In this document: one piece after another, positions 34,623 to 43,830 of the stretch
Layout: each line of letters begins with the position of its first letter
Position numbering within the stretch: position 1 is the stretch's first letter
Assembly: GCA_963824805.1 (NCBI GenBank)
Contig: CAWGQZ010000082.1
Span: 62,001 to 126,000, forward strand
DNA length: 64,000 nucleotides
From: DATBAT01 sp963824805
GTDB taxonomy: Bacteria > Acidobacteriota > Terriglobia > Terriglobales > Acidobacteriaceae
Reading direction: 5' to 3'
Program-made: the position numbers and the translations under genes
Notes under the pieces: generated by a model
Database searches by the model: none
The model's input: only the letters and a program-made list of their open reading frames with translations
What the model was told of the DNA's origin: nothing

Positions 34623-35429
34623 TTTACCCTTTCGCGAAAACGCATGCTTTCTCGATACCACAAGATGTCGGCGTCATAAGGCCGCCTACTCGCAGACCAG
34701 CGAACACGAATCCCAGCCCTGATGGATGGACTGGACTGGCTTCCTTCCGGTCGAAGAACTCCGCTCCCGCTGGATGCCTTCGCGTCGTTGCCAAGGAAGC
34801 CATCGCCATCCGCTGGCAGGAACTAGCCAAAAATGATTCTGCTGAACGCGAAGAGCTAATCCGTGCAACCGCAGTCCTATGGGAGCTGAAAGCTAGGAAA
34901 TTGGAGATTGGAACGGCACCATCGCGCAACAAGCCGTGAACGACAGAACGCCGCTCAAATTTACGCGGCTCGGCATTTGTTGAATGAACCATCGATTGCA
35001 CTCTCATTAATTACCTTATCGGTTTTCTCTATCAACGCGCTAATTGCTTTGTCGGTTACTTGGAATAATGACAATAGAACAACCGAATCCCAATTTGTCG
35101 CTGTGTGATCTGTAAGTTCGATGTCCTTGTTTTCCGTGTTTAGCATGGGGAACCTCGTAAGTACAAGGTAAGATGTCGGGATTCCCCCGAAAATGTTCAA
35201 AATTGATCAGCCCGTCGATTACCAAAGTTTCCACTCGGGAACTCGCCCTGGCTCTTGCGGCGGTTCGCCGCGCCGATCACCTTAGCCCACTTGCCGTGAT
35301 GCTAATTTCGACTCAACGGGTCGGCGGATTGGATTCCTCGTACAGGGTTTTCTGATGAAATGTGCAGTATTGCTCAGACGGCTGTTTGAAACCTCAGGTA
35401 TGGTAGGGAAGACTAGTGAAAGGCGTCTC
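34623..35429. other. Region of low coding density
   Basis: 807 bases without a recognisable gene. A plus-strand frame ending at 34939 has one helical stretch (AEREELIRATAVLWELKARK) that may be debris of a coding sequence. The segment 34960-35230 is AT-rich. Confidence 0.3.
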
Positions 35430-35894
35430 ATGACCCCGAAATCCGATTGGCGGCATCTTGCCGAACTAGCAAGTGTAGAAATGGACTCGAAGAAACTAAG
35501 TGTTCTTGTAGAGGAATTGAATCGCGTACTAGATGAGCAGGAAACATTCCGCTGCCAGAGGCGCGGTGTTATTAATTCGTCGCTACTCGTGCAGCGTAGA
35601 CTCCTCCTCCCCACATTGTTTCCCCGTGAGGAGTCCTTCGTCGCTCAATTTGATAGGACTTGGCCCGACAAAATGGACAAAACATCTGAGACGAACTCAA
35701 CCACGTACAACTACTATTTCCTGCGGAACGGGGAGGGCGAGTTCAAGATAATGTTTATGTCGGCAGCGGATGCGTTGCTATGGAAGGCCGCCGGGTGGGA
35801 AGTTAGTTGCCACAATTCAAACGAAGAGGCAAGAGTGGCCCTAGCTGGATGGCAGAAGAGGGGCCTTGCCGGAGTGGAAATACACTTCGCGTGA
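35430..35894 (+). CDS. Hypothetical protein, possibly chimeric
   Basis: 154 residues from ATG 35430 (gaaagg upstream). The first 35 residues, WRHLAELASVEMDSKKLSVL then VEELNRVLDEQE, are an acidic helix of the same type as the small protein at 24087-24236, which normally ends there. The rest (FVAQFDRTWPDKM, YNYYFLRNGEGEFKIMFMSA, ALAGWQKRGLAGVEIHFA) is unrecognised but protein-like. It may be a fusion formed by decay. An earlier in-frame ATG at 35355 would add 25 basic residues. Confidence 0.4.
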   Translation: MTPKSDWRHLAELASVEMDSKKLSVLVEELNRVLDEQETFRCQRRGVINSSLLVQRRLLLPTLFPREESFVAQFDRTWPDKMDKTSETNSTTYNYYFLRNGEGEFKIMFMSAADALLWKAAGWEVSCHNSNEEARVALAGWQKRGLAGVEIHFA

Positions 35895-36613
35895 CGCTAG
35901 CCGCCTCTTTCTCTGTTGTTGGTGTTGGCAGCGGGGAGGTCCGGAAACAACTGGAATAGCATGAAGAGGGTTAGCAGGGCGAAATGGTGTGCGCTGCTTT
36001 TTGGGGCGGCTGGTTACCTGCTTGCGGTCTCGTACACTCCACAGCCCCACTATAACAGGCAGCCCGGCAAAATGGGATTGCCAACCGACCGTCTCGGATG
36101 CGGTGACCCCCCGAGCTCTTTCGCCTTGTGAAAATCAATATGAAAACTTTTGCGCAAGAGTGTTCCTCTACGGATAGCCCGTTCGTGCTATTCCCAACAA
36201 TTGGCGTCGATAGTAGTTTGTTCATAAGCAGACTTCGGGGGAGGGCTGTTCAAAACGTCCCGGACGCTTAGTGATAAGCATCCGGGGCGTTTTTTTGGCC
36301 TGACAACGTCAGATGGCGATGCGTTCGATCGTCTCAATCGTCATGATACCGCTGCATGTGCAGACTTGAGATAGCCGGCCAAATTCTGGCATTCGGCCAA
36401 CATTGATTACCTTTCAGGCCCCCCAAGAAGACTTCGGATCCCTTTTTGCTTTGTACTCGCGGTAGCGCGCCCGGTGGATGGAATGGCCATCTTTACATCG
36501 GCTCGCGAATCCGTTCCAAAATGAAAACGGGAATATTCTTCGGGCGACTCGAGACAAAATGGCCCAAGACCTGTGCTATGTTGTTTACGGTGTCCTGAGG
36601 GGGGACACTTATC
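35895..36613. other. Long spacer with a bidirectional terminator
   Basis: 719 bases. A frame at 35961-36131 starts with a signal-like MKRVSRAKWCALLFGAAGYL but has a non-protein-like remainder, so I do not call it. A strong terminator lies at 36252-36296. The promoter of the 36614 gene must lie in 36500-36600. Otherwise nothing seen. Confidence 0.35.
36252..36296 (+). terminator. Strong intrinsic terminator
   Basis: aaaacgtcccggacgctta, loop gtga, then taagcatccggggcgtt and a run of T (36290-36296). About 18 pairs with few mismatches. The other strand also ends in a short T run (tttt), so it may work both ways. No obvious gene immediately upstream: either a decayed gene or an unseen small RNA ends here. 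Confidence 0.75.
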
Positions 36614-36832
36614 ATGAGCATGGAGAACATCGTTCAACAGTTGGATAAAGAGATAGCTGACCTGACCCGTGCCCGCGCATTATTGCTAAATTTGAGCGGG
36701 AAATCATCGGGTTTGAATTCCGCCTCTGGCCGTACCGGCAAGCGTATTATCAGCGCTTCGGCCCGCCGAAGAATGGCAGCTGCCCAGAAGGCTCGATGGG
36801 CAAAATACCGGGCAAATAAGAAGGCAAGTTAG
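36614..36832 (+). CDS. Small basic protein with AT-hook-like tail
   Basis: 72 residues from ATG 36614, with gagggggg upstream. The N-terminal half is an amphipathic helix (IVQQLDKEIADLTRARALLL). The C-terminus, RRMAAAQKARWAKYRANKK, is the lysine/arginine-rich tail often seen in short acidobacterial proteins ending in S-AARRRIAAAQKARWAKVR. Probable DNA or RNA binding; no known function. Confidence 0.65.
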   Translation: MSMENIVQQLDKEIADLTRARALLLNLSGKSSGLNSASGRTGKRIISASARRRMAAAQKARWAKYRANKKAS

Positions 36833-36908
36833 CAGTCAGGTGTCAGTTCTCGAGTAGATGGGTAGCCGGCGCGCGAGCTCCGGCTTTTCTATTTGGGAGA
36901 TTCCTCTT

Positions 36909-36952
36909 AAAAAAAATTTGGAGCGGGGGTTCTGGTGTTCATCCAGAACCCC
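36909..36952 (-). terminator. Intrinsic terminator of the Lys-rich secreted protein gene
   Basis: ggggttctgg (36926-36935) pairs with ccagaacccc (36943-36952) across the loop tgttcat. Read on the minus strand the stem is followed by a T run (36918-36909), 29 bases after the stop of the 36981 gene. Confidence 0.8.
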
Positions 36953-36980
36953 ACGCCGCGAAAATCATTGTTATACCTGC

Positions 36981-37253
36981 TTAGTTGGTCTTGTCTTCGA
37001 CCTTGTCGGCGCCTTCCTTGGTCTTCTTGGCCCCCTGGTGAACAACCTTTTTGGTGGTTTTTTTCACCGCGTGACCGGTCTTTTTCGCAGTCTTTTTTGT
37101 GGCACGGCCGGTGTCCTTGGCCGCGTCTTTAGTGGCGTTCCCAGCATCTTTCATGTCTTCGCCAGCGCTTTGCTGGGGCATAGCGAAGGATGAACCAGTG
37201 AGTGCCGCCAGAAGGACAGTCGATAGTACCAACCTATTTTTAAGAGATTTCAT
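36981..37253 (-). CDS. Small exported Lys/Ala/Thr-rich protein
   Basis: 90 residues: signal peptide MKSLKNRLVLSTVLLAALTG with cleavage after SSFA, then a low-complexity region of lysine, alanine and threonine (AGNATKDAAKDTGRATKKTA, KKTGHAVKKTTKKV). The pattern resembles LEA-like or histone-H1-like repeats and is predicted to be soluble and highly basic in the periplasm. Has its own terminator. Function unknown; such proteins are common in acidobacteria. Confidence 0.7.
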   Translation of the reverse strand: MKSLKNRLVLSTVLLAALTGSSFAMPQQSAGEDMKDAGNATKDAAKDTGRATKKTAKKTGHAVKKTTKKVVHQGAKKTKEGADKVEDKTN

Positions 37254-37446
37254 AGATAGTTTTGCTCCGGGAAAAGCTTAGGTGTGATTGAGGGGTACGG
37301 CCATACGTATTATCGCGTAGGAAAAACGGTGAAATAATTGGAAGTTGTTAATTTAAGACTGTATTACGTGGGAGGATTGGCGGCTGAGAATGGCTACAGG
37401 ACGCCTCCGCTGACTGCCATCCCTTCAATGTTGTAACGTACAAGAG

Positions 37447-37749
37447 ATGACTGCTTCCGCCATTCGCGTGCCTCAGCCTCGGTGGGTCATGATTCCCCTG
37501 AGGGTGTTCATTGTCACTTTCTTGCTTACTGTACTGTCGTTTGCAGTCAGCTTGTTTCTGGCGATCATTGGGTTGGTAATTGCTGGGGAACGGGCCGGGA
37601 CCAAGCCACACATGCCGATTGCCTACCGCCAGGTCGCCTTGCCTTTCGCCATGGCGATGGCGCTATTGGTCTTAATTGTTGCTACGGTGGTTGAGATCCG
37701 TCGTTATCGCCAGGCCAAGGCTTTGGCTGCTATTGAAAGGGCAAGTTAG
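37447..37749 (+). CDS. Small two-helix membrane protein
   Basis: 100 residues with two membrane helices (VFIVTFLLTVLSFAVSLFLA and VALPFAMAMALLVLIVATVV) separated by a short loop GERAGTKPHMPIAYRQ. The basic C-terminus faces the cytoplasm. Its stop lies two bases before the next ATG, so it is translationally linked to the amidotransferase-like gene. Unknown function. Confidence 0.65.
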   Translation: MTASAIRVPQPRWVMIPLRVFIVTFLLTVLSFAVSLFLAIIGLVIAGERAGTKPHMPIAYRQVALPFAMAMALLVLIVATVVEIRRYRQAKALAAIERAS

Positions 37750-37751
37750 AC

Positions 37752-38488
37752 ATGGCGACGCGCATCGCTATCCCGGTACCCCATTCTTCAGACCCTGAGT
37801 ACGCGGAGCGGGCATTTCCGCAATATGCCGAAGCGGTGAAGATGGCTGGGGGTGAGCCGGTGCGAATTCCTCTCGACCGTCCTCCTGCAGAAGTAATGAA
37901 GCTGATTGAACGCTGTGACGGTGTGTTGCTTCCCGGTAGCAAGGCGGATGTCGATCCATCCAAGTACAACGCCGATCCTCACCCTGAGACGGCCCCCGCC
38001 GATCCCAAACGCGACACCGTTGACGAGCTGTTATTACAGGATGCCTACAACATGCACAAGCCGGTGCTCGGCATCTGCTATGGCCTGCAGATCCTGAATG
38101 TCTATCGCAGCGGGACGCTTCTGCAACATATTCAGTCGCCAGTCGATCATGAGGCTGGACGCACGGTCCCGCTGGCGCACGAAGTAACCGTCGAGCCGGG
38201 ATCGATGCTGGCGAATATCGTTGCGGAGAAATCTCTTCCCGTGAACTCGAGCCATCATCAGTCGGCGGAGGTAGTCGGGGATGGATTACGCGTGGTAGCG
38301 CGATCCCAGCAGGATGGAGTTATTGAGGCAATAGAAGGAACCTCTCCCGATCACTTTGTGCTTGCGGTGCAGTGGCACCCGGAGAGATCGGTGATATCGA
38401 TGAAGCCTCGGGAGCCATTTTTCGGGCGTTCGTCGCCGCTGCTCAGCTTCGGCATGCCGAACTTGCCGGGGAGTTTGAAGCCTTGTAA
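37752..38488 (+). CDS. Class I glutamine amidotransferase-like hydrolase (PuuD type), C-terminal frameshift
   Basis: Peptidase C26 family, related to gamma-glutamyl-gamma-aminobutyrate hydrolase PuuD. Motifs: GVLLPGSKADVDPSKY, nucleophile Cys in PVLGICYGLQILNV, NSSHHQSAEVV and catalytic His in LAVQWHPER. Directly after HPERS (about 38390) the plus-one frame gives a sensible end, DEASGAIFRAFVAAAQLRHA, stopping at 38488, whereas the original frame runs into unlike sequence to 38513. One base is probably missing. It hydrolyses gamma-glutamyl amides in the cytoplasm; the substrate is not known. Confidence 0.85.
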
Positions 38489-38540
38489 TGTGCACCAGCA
38501 AGCTTTTGTTTGAGAGGGCTGGCGGTATATCCTTACAGGC

Positions 38541-39278
38541 TTGGAATCTCCCCAATACAGCATCATCATTCCCGCCTACAACGAAAGCGAACGCATCTCC
38601 ACGACGCTGGAACGGGTGCTCGGCTATGCTGCCGAACGACGGTGGAAATCCGAGGTGATCGTAGTCGATGACGGTTCGCGTGATGCGACAACCGATATCG
38701 TCCGCGAATACATGCAGAAAAATCCCGCCCTCCGGCTTTTGCAGAACCCCGGAAATCGCGGCAAGGGCTATAGCGTCCGCAACGGAATGCTCAACGCCAA
38801 CGGTAGTGTCTTGCTGTTCTCGGATGCCGATCTTTCTTCCCCAATCGAAGAAGCCGACAAACTTTTTATTTCCATCGCTAGCGGCGCCGACGTGGCTATC
38901 GGCTCGCGTTGGCTCCAGACCGAGTTACAAACGCGGCGCCAGCCCTTCTACCGGCAATTTTTCGGCCGTATCTTCAACTTGACACTGCGAATCGTGCTCG
39001 GACTCAACTTCAAAGATACGCAGTGCGGGTTCAAAGCATTCTCACGGCGCGCCGCTGAGGCTATATTTCCCCTGCAACAGATTGAGCGCTGGGGATTTGA
39101 TCCCGAAATATTGTTCCTCGCACGCCGTTTTAGCTTTAAAACGGTGGAGGTCCCGGTTTCCTGGGCCCATCGTGAAGGAACACGCCTGAGCCCTTTCCGC
39201 GATGGCATCCGAATGTTCGGAGAGCTGTTGAAGATTCGATGGAATTCGTTAACGGGGAAGTACAAAAGGAAACGCTAA
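38541..39278 (+). CDS. Family 2 glycosyltransferase (dolichol-phosphate-glucosyltransferase-like)
   Basis: A 245-residue GT-A enzyme: YSIIIPAYNESERISTTLER, VIVVDDGSRDATTDIV, GNRGKGYSVRNGML, LLFSDADLSSPIEE (DxD-like) and DTQCGFKAFSRRAAEAIF with WGFDPEILFLARR. The order is that of polyprenyl-phosphate glycosyltransferases acting at the inner membrane. No ATG is available; TTG at 38541 is the likely start. It lies 53 bases after the corrected end of the amidotransferase gene. Confidence 0.88.
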   Translation: MESPQYSIIIPAYNESERISTTLERVLGYAAERRWKSEVIVVDDGSRDATTDIVREYMQKNPALRLLQNPGNRGKGYSVRNGMLNANGSVLLFSDADLSSPIEEADKLFISIASGADVAIGSRWLQTELQTRRQPFYRQFFGRIFNLTLRIVLGLNFKDTQCGFKAFSRRAAEAIFPLQQIERWGFDPEILFLARRFSFKTVEVPVSWAHREGTRLSPFRDGIRMFGELLKIRWNSLTGKYKRKR

Positions 39279-39279
39279 T

Positions 39280-39531
39280 TCAGTCCTGACCAGAAGCTGC
39301 TCGCGACCTCTTCAGCGGAATCGCTACCACACCCGACCCATCCCGGTAACTCAGCGTCATGCTGGCGGAGCATTCGTTGCACAACCAAAAATACTCGATA
39401 CGCCGGGAATGTTTTTTTTCATCCGGCCGCTGCGTTTGATTTTCCACGATCACATCCATGCGGAATAGCTTGCCATCATGCAAGTAAAGAAAGGAATTGG
39501 AGCAGGACGCATTGGCGCACTTCGACAACAT
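39280..39531 (-). CDS. Small zinc-binding protein
   Basis: 83 residues with two cysteine pairs, CANASCSNSF near the start and WLCNECSASMTLSY in the middle, consistent with one zinc site. It ends in a basic tail (KRSRAAS). I have seen similar short acidobacterial proteins (CANPSC...LxEGKLFR). It begins with ATG 39531 and overlaps nothing. Possibly a regulator; unknown. Confidence 0.6.
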   Translation of the reverse strand: MLSKCANASCSNSFLYLHDGKLFRMDVIVENQTQRPDEKKHSRRIEYFWLCNECSASMTLSYRDGSGVVAIPLKRSRAASGQD

Positions 39532-39594
39532 TGGCTACCCTCGAGTCGAGGGGTACGTATGCCGTCATTTTACTCCCGATCGAGTAGTTGAAAA

Positions 39595-40690
39595 CTATTG
39601 GATAGAGTTTTTTCCGCGGTCACGAATTTGTTCCGCGATCTTGTCCCCCATCGCGCTGGTGGAGAGCGCCATATCGCCGGCCTTCGCGAGGTCTTTAGTA
39701 CGATGCCCGCCCTTTAGCACACCAGCCACGGCGACTTCCACTGCTTTTGCCTCCGCTTCCAATTTGAAGGAGTAGCGCAGCATCATTGCGATGGAGAGTA
39801 TTGACCCTATCGGATTCGCCGTCCCGGTGCCGGCGATATCGGGGGCGGATCCGTGAACCGGTTCGTAGAGCGCGATGGGTGCACCGACGCTGGCCGAGGC
39901 CAGCATTCCAAGTGAACCCACAATTGCGCCGGCCTGATCGGAGAGAATGTCACCGAACATGTTTTCCGTCAGCAATACATCGAAACTGCTGGGGCGGGAC
40001 ACCAAGGCCATAGCGCGCCGAATCAACGTACATGTGGGAAAGCTGTACGTCAGGATAAAGTTTTGCGATCCGATTCACAACGTCACGCCAAAGTCGCGAG
40101 CAATCAAGCACGTTGGCTTTGTCAACGGATGTCACTTTACGGCGTCGTGCGCGAGCCAGTTCGAACGCAACCTGGGTGATGCGCTCGATCTCGGGCTCGG
40201 TGTAGCGCATGGTATCGGTAGCGGACCGCTGACCCACGGCGCCATGAATCAAACGCGGCTCGCCGAAATAAATGCCGCCAAGAAGTTCACGCACAATCAG
40301 CATATCGGTGCCGTGAACGACCTCCTTCTTAAGAGGAGATCCATCTTCCAACGAATCAAAGATAATCGCTGGACGGAGATTGGCGAAGACGCCGAGTTGC
40401 TGGCGCAGCATGAGCAGGCCGCGTTCGGGTCGAAGATGCGTAGGGTAGCCGTCGAACGCTGGGCCTCCGACAGCGCCCAGCAGCACCGCGTTGGAAGCCA
40501 GACAGCCTTGCAAAGTGTCTTTGGGAAACGGATCGTTGCTCTTCACCAGTGCCGCCCCACCCACATCCTTGCGGATCACGTTCACTTGGTGGCCAAAAAC
40601 ATCAGCTACGCTTTGAAGAACACGAAGTCCTTCTTCAGTGACTTCTGGACCGATGCCATCGCCCGGCAGGGCAGTGATCTTTAGCAGCAT
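39595..40690 (-). CDS. leuB: 3-isopropylmalate dehydrogenase, one frameshift
   Basis: LeuB oxidises and decarboxylates 3-isopropylmalate in leucine synthesis (cytoplasm, NAD+). The N-terminal part (ITALPGDGIGPEV, VGGPAFDGY, LRPERGLLMLRQ, VRELLGGIYFG, VDKANVLDCSRLW) is in one frame to about 40015. The C-terminal part (FDVLLTENMFGDILSDQAGA, PVHGSAPDIAGTGTANPIG) is in another. The junction should read SHMYVDSAAMALVSRP; one extra C in ggcgcgc near 40017 accounts for it. ATG 40690 is preferred. leuA lies 183 bases upstream on the same strand. Confidence 0.93.
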
Positions 40691-40873
40691 GGTATCCAAT
40701 TTTCTAGGACGGAATTCCTAGGCTGGAACTCCAGGAGACTGAATTCCCGGAAATGAATCGGTCTAATTTGGCAGAGACTATGCCAAACACACGAAAAGGC
40801 AAATTCGAATTTTACCCCAGGTTAGTCGGAAAGTGCGGGGGGCTATCGTCCGCTAGAGAATATTGTCTTCTAA

Positions 40874-42169
40874 CTAAACTCCCCAGAGATAGTCTTCGTC
40901 GCCATGGTGTTCGCTCCCGCGGCGAGGAATCGCAACCTTGTCAAGTGCCGGAGTTCCGGGAAATGGGCGCCTCGATTCAGAAGCCACGTCGGTGGTGATT
41001 TTCGGTTTGGCCTCGCCCTTCGCTTCACGGATCAGCTCGATCAAGTGGTGGTCTTCGACGTTCTTGATTTTATCGGCGAGGATCACGAAGCGGCGATAGA
41101 CTTCGTCCAAGTCGCGACGCTCAAACTGGTGGCCGAGTTTCTCACAGCGTTGCGCCAACGCGTGTCGCCCGGAATGCTTGCCCAGAACCAGAGTTGAATC
41201 GGGCACGCCTACGGACTGCGGAGTGATGATTTCGTAGGTCAGCGGATTCTTTAGCATGCCGTCCTGGTGGATGCCAGCGGCATGGGCGAAGGCGTTGCGG
41301 CCAATGATGGCTTTGTTGGGCTGAACCGGAACTCCGGTGATCTCGCTCAGTAGTTGACTGGCTGGGAACAGTTGCTCGCTTACTACACCGGTCTCGTAAG
41401 GATACTGGTCAGGGCGTACTTTCAGTGCCATTACGATTTCTTCCAGCGCTGCATTTCCGGCTCGTTCCCCGATGCCGTTGATGGCGCACTCTACCTGCCG
41501 GGCCCCATTTGCAACCGCGGCCAGGGTGTTGGCTACGGCGACTCCGAGATCGTTGTGGCAGTGGGCTGAAATAACGGCTTTTTCAATGCCACGTACTTTT
41601 TGCGTCAACATCTTGATCAGGGCTCCAAAGTCGGCAGGCACAGAGAACCCGACTGTGTCCGGAATGTTCAGTGTGGTCGCGCCGGCATCGATGACGGCGG
41701 CAAGCACTTGGCACAGGAACTCTGGATCAGTTCGGGTCGCATCCTCGGGAGAGAACTCCACATCGTCAACGAAAGACTTGGCAAAACGGACAGCGTCGAC
41801 TGCCTGCTCCAGACACTTCTCCCGCGAGATCTTGAGCTTGTATTCCAGATGGATATCGGAGGTGGCCAGGAAGACGTGGATGCGTGGACGTGCCGCACCC
41901 CTCAGCGCCTGCGCTGCGCGCTCGATGTCCTTGTTGCAGGCGCGGGCAAGGCCGCAGATGATCGGACGGCGGATCTCCGCCGCAATCGACATCACCGATG
42001 TGAAATCCCCATCGGAGGCGATGGGAAAGCCTGCCTCGATCACATCCACTCCCAGGCGGTCGAGTTGCCGCGCCATGCGCATTTTCTCCTGGACGTTCAT
42101 GCTGCAGCCCGGCGACTGTTCACCGTCGCGAAGTGTAGTGTCAAATACAGTGATCTGGGCGCGTTCCAT
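40874..42169 (-). CDS. leuA: 2-isopropylmalate synthase
   Basis: First committed enzyme of leucine synthesis, condensing acetyl-CoA with 2-oxoisovalerate. 431 residues: DTTLRDGEQSPGCSM at the start of the TIM barrel, GFPIASDGDF, FSPEDATRTD, NIPDTVGFSVP, metal ligands in SAHCHNDLGVAVAN, then NAFAHAAGIHQDGMLK and LVLGKHSGRHAL. The frame stops soon after the linker (VEDHHLIELIREA) with an unrelated-looking tail, so the roughly 120-residue leucine-sensing C-terminal domain of full-length LeuA is missing. A divergent LysR gene suggests transcriptional control. Confidence 0.92.
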   Translation of the reverse strand: MERAQITVFDTTLRDGEQSPGCSMNVQEKMRMARQLDRLGVDVIEAGFPIASDGDFTSVMSIAAEIRRPIICGLARACNKDIERAAQALRGAARPRIHVFLATSDIHLEYKLKISREKCLEQAVDAVRFAKSFVDDVEFSPEDATRTDPEFLCQVLAAVIDAGATTLNIPDTVGFSVPADFGALIKMLTQKVRGIEKAVISAHCHNDLGVAVANTLAAVANGARQVECAINGIGERAGNAALEEIVMALKVRPDQYPYETGVVSEQLFPASQLLSEITGVPVQPNKAIIGRNAFAHAAGIHQDGMLKNPLTYEIITPQSVGVPDSTLVLGKHSGRHALAQRCEKLGHQFERRDLDEVYRRFVILADKIKNVEDHHLIELIREAKGEAKPKITTDVASESRRPFPGTPALDKVAIPRRGSEHHGDEDYLWGV

Positions 42170-42265
42170 GCTGAGTTTCCTCCCCGGCTAAGCCTCTATG
42201 CTAGCTAGACTAGAGCAAGAAGCAAAGCTTATATTTATTGAAGAATCATTAGTAGTGCTTACATC

Positions 42266-42280
42266 ATAAGTTATACTTAT
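42266..42280. promoter_or_regulatory. Palindromic operator between leuA and LysR gene
   Basis: ataagttatacttat, a perfect inverted repeat (ataagt / acttat) with a 3-base centre in the divergent spacer, 31 bases before the LysR start and 96 before leuA. It has the T-N11-A form of LysR-type binding boxes, so it is probably bound by the adjacent regulator. Confidence 0.6.
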
Positions 42281-42311
42281 CGAACGAAAAGTATTGTTAA
42301 GGTGAGGCCCT

Positions 42312-43229
42312 ATGGAGCTTTCGCAACTTGAGGTCTTTCTTGCGGTGGTTCGCGAAGGCCGCTTTTCCCGCGCCGCGGAAAAGCTATTCCGCACCCAGTC
42401 AGCTGTAAGTCAAACTATTCACAAGCTGGAGAGCGAACTAGGCGAACCTCTCTTCGACCGTTCGTCCCGCGAAGGACTGCTCACCGATGCCGGGCGTGTC
42501 CTGCAGGAATATGCCGAACGCATGCTTAATCTGCGAACCAATGCCCAGCAGGCCCTGACGGAGTTGCGAGAACTGCACAAAGGCAAGCTTGCCATTGCCG
42601 CCAACGAATTCACCGCGCTGTATCTGTTGCCGGTACTTGGAGAATTCCGCCGTCTGCACCCCGGCATCAAGATCACAGTCCAGCGATCGCTGGGGAGCCG
42701 TATTCCGGGTGATTTGCTGCGCCACAATTCAGAGCTCGGCGTCCTGACCTATGATCCCGAAGATCCGCAATTGCAGTCGACTGTCGTTTATCAGGACGAG
42801 TTAGTGTTCGTGGTTCCGGCCGGCCATCCTCTCGCCACCGAAACCCAGGTAAGCATTCGGCAGCTTGGGGCTGAATCATTTGCCGCGCACAACGTGGCTT
42901 CGCCGTATCGCGACAAGGTGATTCAGGCATTCAAGCGCCACAAAACCCCTTTGCACATGGACATCGAACTGCCCACGCTACAGGCGATCAAGAGATTCGT
43001 GGCCACGGGGAACGGGGTTGCATTTCTGCCTGAGATAAGCGTCGAACGCGAATTGGAGCGGGGGGAGTTGGTTCACATTCCAGTCCGCGAGTTGAGCCTG
43101 CACCGCAGCTTGCGCTTGGTCCATCGCAAGCCGGCGGAACTCTCTCACGCAGCCCGCGCTTTTTTGAAAGTTGCGGAAGCTATCGCTGCGCAGCGCGCAG
43201 GACGTTACCGCTTCCAGCCTGAGGGTTAG
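42312..43229 (+). CDS. LysR family transcriptional regulator
   Basis: A 305-residue regulator. Residues 1-60 are the winged HTH (MELSQLEVFLAVVREGRFSR, AAEKLFRTQSAVSQTIHKLE, PLFDRSSREGLLTDAG), followed by a periplasmic-binding-protein-like effector domain (KLAIAANEFTALYLLP, ELGVLTYDPEDPQ, VVPAGHPLA, GNGVAFLPEISVERELE). Divergent from leuA across a spacer with a palindromic operator, so a leucine-pathway intermediate is a reasonable effector, though this is inference. Confidence 0.92.
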   Translation: MELSQLEVFLAVVREGRFSRAAEKLFRTQSAVSQTIHKLESELGEPLFDRSSREGLLTDAGRVLQEYAERMLNLRTNAQQALTELRELHKGKLAIAANEFTALYLLPVLGEFRRLHPGIKITVQRSLGSRIPGDLLRHNSELGVLTYDPEDPQLQSTVVYQDELVFVVPAGHPLATETQVSIRQLGAESFAAHNVASPYRDKVIQAFKRHKTPLHMDIELPTLQAIKRFVATGNGVAFLPEISVERELERGELVHIPVRELSLHRSLRLVHRKPAELSHAARAFLKVAEAIAAQRAGRYRFQPEG

Positions 43230-43238
43230 CGCGAGAGG

Positions 43239-43664
43239 TTACGCCATCTGCCAGTGCGAGACCAGCAAGGCATCTTGCAAAGCGGGATAGATCTCGAACA
43301 CCGTATCCAAGTTGGTTAGCTGGAACAAGCTGAGTGTCTGGCGATTTGGCGACGCTAGCCGCAGACTGCTGCCACTGGCGTTCGCCAGGTGGAGTGCGTT
43401 GATCAGGCTGCCAAGGCCGGCGCTGTCGATCATCTCGATGTCTCGCAGATCAAGCACGATCTGTTGCGCACGCGGCAGCAACTGCGCCACGGTGCGCGAC
43501 AGGCTTGCTGCTTCGTCGCGATACGCGATTCGGCCGTGGCAATGAACCACGGTCACGTCCTCATGAACTTCGATTTCCGTACTTAACTTCAACTGCGACT
43601 TCCTTTCTGGTGTCGGCAAAAACTGTGCCGTAGCTTCGTTTGCGCTGGTAGTTACTGTACTCAT
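43239..43664 (-). CDS. STAS-domain anti-sigma factor antagonist
   Basis: 141 residues from ATG 43664 (or 144 from ATG 43673). The STAS fold is visible: VVHCHGRIAYRDEAASLSRT, IVLDLRDIEMIDSAGLGSLI with the phospho-acceptor Ser in MIDSAG, and LRLASPNRQTLSLFQLTNLD. SpoIIAA-like proteins bind anti-sigma kinases when unphosphorylated. No partner kinase is nearby. Convergent with the LysR gene. The 30-residue N-terminal extension is polar. Confidence 0.87.
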   Translation of the reverse strand: MSTVTTSANEATAQFLPTPERKSQLKLSTEIEVHEDVTVVHCHGRIAYRDEAASLSRTVAQLLPRAQQIVLDLRDIEMIDSAGLGSLINALHLANASGSSLRLASPNRQTLSLFQLTNLDTVFEIYPALQDALLVSHWQMA

Positions 43665-43830
43665 GTTTTGCATCCTACCGATTAGACGATCCCGTAAGCG
43701 TTTCAGGTGTGTAAAATTTTATTTACATACCGGTATAGTGTTCGCAGAGGGAAAAATTTTCGCCGGCTGGGAACTAAACGTGAACCATCTGATAAGTTCT
43801 GTCGTATTAGTTTGCAAGGGGAGGAAAGCT

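Noticed and set aside
34568..34939. 123-codon frame on the plus strand
   Set aside because: Mostly unlike protein except one helix; overlaps the end of the zinc-ribbon gene and has no convincing start.
35961..36131. Possible 56-residue exported protein
   Set aside because: Signal-like start but no ribosome binding site and a random-looking remainder; overlaps a low coding-density region.
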